From assembly GCF_016623585.1 (NCBI RefSeq), contig NZ_JAEHFY010000006.1, forward strand, positions 1 to 64,000: a DNA stretch of 64,000 bases, given 5' to 3'. The notes beneath the pieces are model-generated. The model saw only the letters and a program-made list of their open reading frames with translations. It searched no databases and had not been told where the DNA came from. The DNA is from Pedobacter segetis (GTDB lineage: Bacteria; Bacteroidota; Bacteroidia; Sphingobacteriales; Sphingobacteriaceae). Both the position numbers and the translations under genes were made by a program. Positions 61,505 to 64,000 of this stretch are shown piece after piece; positions within the stretch are counted from its first letter, which is position 1; every line of letters begins with the position of its first letter.

Positions 61505-64000
61505 TTAGTTTTTAACTATCCTGTTTGTACTGGTTATTTTCCCGTTTCTAGAAACTGACAGTAAATAGACACCAGAATTATTTTGGTCTAAATTTAGGTT
61601 CATCGCATTTTCCCCATCATATTTTTTAGATATTAGTGTTCTGCCTACTAAATCTGTAACGATAACCAAATCTCCTTTAACCAAACCTTGAAGATTAACC
61701 AAACCTTTGGTAGGGTTAGGATAAACAGAAAGTGTAGCTAAAGAGCCAAAATTTACTGCTTGGATAGCACTTGGATCAATGGTTCCGTCTAAATCTGTAC
61801 TCAATAACCTATAATAATTAGCACCGAAAGCTGGGTTTTTATCCGTAAAAGAATAATCGAAAATACCAGCTTTATTATTTGCATTTATACTTCCTATTGT
61901 TTCAAAAACAACTCCGTTTGAAGAGCGTTGAACATCAAACTTAGATAAGTTAACCTCAGATGTTGACCGCCAGTTTAGTACTGCAGTTTGGTTGACCGCT
62001 TTAGCCGTGAAAGAAATTAGTTTTACGGGTAATGTACCAACTTTACCAACCAAAAATGGTGCAAAGCTAGAAACTGTGGTGGTAATGGTATTGGCCGTAT
62101 TATCGCCAGGGCCAGTAAAAGTACCGTAAGAAGAACCCGTATATTGTGCAACGCCTACACCTGCATCAGCAAATCCATTAAAATTGCTTCCTTCTAAACT
62201 GGCATCCCAACCTAATGTTACATCACAATTGCCAGTACCGCTGGTTCTTGCAATATTGTAAATAGCATCTACTAAATCGGCTTTTTGAGTTCCTGATAGT
62301 GCAGTTCCGTTTGGTGTGGCATCATTAGTTGCGCCTTGGAAAACGTTGATAGAAAAATCTGAACTTGCTGCGGGATTAAGAGTAACTGGTAAATAATTAG
62401 ATGTTGAACCCACAGGTACTGATTTTGAAGCTGTTACTCCTAAAACTAAAACTTTACCCACATTGGCACCCGAAGTTTGTGTATTTAAATAGCTGGTTGA
62501 TGAGCCTCCGTTAATAGAAGTGGTAGAAGAAAGGGTCAAGTTTTGTGATGGTGCAATATTTATCATTCCATTATTTAAGGAAAGATTTCCGACAATATTA
62601 AGATTACTACCTATAGTAATTGAAGAATTAGCACCTGTCCTATCCATTATTAAATTATTTAAATTTTGGCTTCCTGAAGTGAATACCAATGTGCCAGAAT
62701 TACCGCCGGTACTTCCTCCAATTGATAAACTAGCATTTGTGTTACCAGTTATTGTTCCTGTACCAGAAATATTACCATTAACAACCAATGTCATCGTTGT
62801 TGAAGGAGTTAAGGCTGTTATCCCGTTATTGACTAAATTTGTAATAGTGCGTCCTCCGGTAATTGTATAAGTAACCCCAGAATTTACAGTTAAAGTCCCA
62901 ATTTTTCCAGGGGCTTGGGTGCTTGGTAATTCTCCGGTATTAGAAACAGAAGAACCTATTTCTATATTTACCAAATCTGTTGCCTGTGTACCAAGCTGTA
63001 TAATAGATGTACTTCCAATGGATGTTCCGGAGGTTGTGCTCCTTTTTATTGTAGAACCATTTGCCATGGTACAAATGTTTGAAACAGCCGATAAAGTTGC
63101 CGTACCAGAAATCACTAAGCTATTATTTACCGTAAAATTAGTTGAAGCAGTTTTAGTGCTTGTATTGATTAAAACCAAATCATAATAATTATTAATAAGT
63201 ATTGCGCCATCTGAATTATTTGAACCAGGGCTTAAGAATGTTTGAGTTCCAGCTTTACTGTAAACCACTTTTCCGTTATTGTTAAAGGTTGTACAATCCA
63301 TTGTAGGCGTTGAGCCGGTAAGCTCTAAAGTTGCACCGTTTTCTATAGTAACGGTACCGCATTTGGTAGTAGAATTATTTCCTACAAAAGTAGATGATGC
63401 TCCACTTCTTGAAGTAATTAAAGTTGCCCCGCTCTTTATAGTTAAAGCTTCTGACGAGCCAATTGCAATAAATGACCCTGTAATAACCGTACCACTAGAA
63501 ATGGTAGTATTCTTAAATTTTATACCGGTATTTAAAGTCCCGATTGCCCCAACATTTAAGGCAAATTCTGCATCATTGGTTGTACCAGATGAATTCCACT
63601 CACCGGTCTCTGTAATATTTCTTGTAGCACCAATAAACTTTAAGATGCCAGGTAAAGTATTAGAGATCATACCACTAGCCGTGGCGGTACTGCTCGTTCC
63701 TGCATAAGTTCCATCTGATCCAGAAACATCGGCAGTGCCAGAAAATGCCCTAATCTTTCCGCTAACATTTAAAGTGTTTGTTCCAATAGCAACCCCTCCT
63801 GTTATGTTGATGTCTAGGTCTTTACAGTTTACGCTCGCAACATCAATCGTAATAACATGGGCATCTTGTATGTAAACATTGTTTGCAGCGGTTGGAGCCG
63901 TAGAAGCAGTTGCCCAAGTCCCTCCTGTTCTTATTTGCCAATTTGCAACATCGCTCCAGTTTCCCGTTGCTTTAGATCTATAATCACCATCAGTAGCTGT
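61505..64000 (-). CDS. large T9SS-secreted beta-solenoid protein (5' end outside window)
   Basis: An open frame of 831 codons that runs off the right edge; the start is not in the window. The visible N-terminal part (RSKATGNWSDVANWQ and VYIQDAHVITIDV) is the pattern of a repeat-containing surface protein. Glycine-, threonine- and serine-rich beta-solenoid text fills the middle (TITGGRTITNLVNNGITAL). A fibronectin-like segment and a complete T9SS sorting domain close it (LSVYPNPTKGLVNLQGLV, KNGKITSTNR-like tail). No catalytic domain is visible. It could be an adhesin or a lyase whose enzyme domain lies beyond the edge. Confidence 0.8.
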   Translation of the reverse strand, partial: TATDGDYRSKATGNWSDVANWQIRTGGTWATASTAPTAANNVYIQDAHVITIDVASVNCKDLDINITGGVAIGTNTLNVSGKIRAFSGTADVSGSDGTYAGTSSTATASGMISNTLPGILKFIGATRNITETGEWNSSGTTNDAEFALNVGAIGTLNTGIKFKNTTISSGTVITGSFIAIGSSEALTIKSGATLITSRSGASSTFVGNNSTTKCGTVTIENGATLELTGSTPTMDCTTFNNNGKVVYSKAGTQTFLSPGSNNSDGAILINNYYDLVLINTSTKTASTNFTVNNSLVISGTATLSAVSNICTMANGSTIKRSTTSGTSIGSTSIIQLGTQATDLVNIEIGSSVSNTGELPSTQAPGKIGTLTVNSGVTYTITGGRTITNLVNNGITALTPSTTMTLVVNGNISGTGTITGNTNASLSIGGSTGGNSGTLVFTSGSQNLNNLIMDRTGANSSITIGSNLNIVGNLSLNNGMINIAPSQNLTLSSTTSINGGSSTSYLNTQTSGANVGKVLVLGVTASKSVPVGSTSNYLPVTLNPAASSDFSINVFQGATNDATPNGTALSGTQKADLVDAIYNIARTSGTGNCDVTLGWDASLEGSNFNGFADAGVGVAQYTGSSYGTFTGPGDNTANTITTTVSSFAPFLVGKVGTLPVKLISFTAKAVNQTAVLNWRSTSEVNLSKFDVQRSSNGVVFETIGSINANNKAGIFDYSFTDKNPAFGANYYRLLSTDLDGTIDPSAIQAVNFGSLATLSVYPNPTKGLVNLQGLVKGDLVIVTDLVGRTLISKKYDGENAMNLNLDQNNSGVYLLSVSRNGKITSTNRIVKN

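Noticed and set aside
62520-63707. Plus-strand ORFs opposite the T9SS beta-solenoid gene
   Set aside because: They are valine-, proline- and leucine-rich antisense shadows of the repeat-coding strand, with no domain or promoter.

Overview
The window is an AT-rich chromosome segment of a Bacteroidota bacterium, most likely a Sphingobacteriaceae member such as Pedobacter. The evidence is a SusC/SusD pair with a hybrid two-component regulator, type IX secretion (T9SS) C-terminal domains, a fused SecDF, a Porin_10-type porin, and promoters of the TTTG-N19-TAnnTTTG type. I saw no rRNA, tRNA or CRISPR array.

The left part (1-35.5 kb) is mostly housekeeping genes in short operons. It opens with a 51-residue double-glycine-leader peptide gene that diverges from a small Xre-type regulator; a phased operator-like array lies between them. 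Next come fur-purA, a MazF/ribbon-helix-helix toxin-antitoxin pair, a 3-methyladenine DNA glycosylase, and the ispE-glycosyltransferase-fRMsr operon. A REP-like tandem repeat array precedes thyA. A decayed MNT/HEPN toxin-antitoxin pair sits between thyA and folA. Then follow secDF, marC, a histone H1-like protein, dps, an M1 peptidase, a secreted cupin, an ABC-F protein, a DUF5103-like protein, a thioesterase, folC, an acetyltransferase and an MscS channel. An ECF sigma factor leads a run of envelope genes (small membrane protein, Spy/CpxP-like protein, YHYH lipoprotein, MORN-like lipoprotein, SCO protein). A P5C dehydrogenase, an S1/P1 nuclease and an lpxK-pnp-porin operon complete this part.

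The right part (35.5-64 kb) is one large polysaccharide utilization locus with every gene on the minus strand. It encodes two T9SS-secreted proteins (one cut by the window edge), a FadR-type GntR regulator, a PL17-type exolyase, KdgF, an esterase, a beta-helix protein, a hexuronate-type MFS transporter, an SDR (probable DEH reductase), a hybrid two-component regulator, SusC, SusD, a surface lipoprotein, a GH2 enzyme, an Alginate_lyase-domain lipoprotein (PL38-like), a GH88 enzyme and a PL6 lyase. Together these describe capture and lysis of a uronic-acid polymer, conversion of unsaturated uronates to DEH, and its reduction to KDG. KDG kinase and KDPG aldolase are not in the window. Alginate is the simplest substrate, but GH88, GH2 and the esterase suggest an acetylated or mixed polyuronide such as glucuronan.

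The most specific regulatory observation is the same TTGGT-nn-ACCAA operator placed over the -7 box of both the gntR and susC promoters, which predicts that GntR represses itself and the SusCD uptake operon. The most novel-looking item is the double-glycine peptide with its divergent regulator at the left edge.
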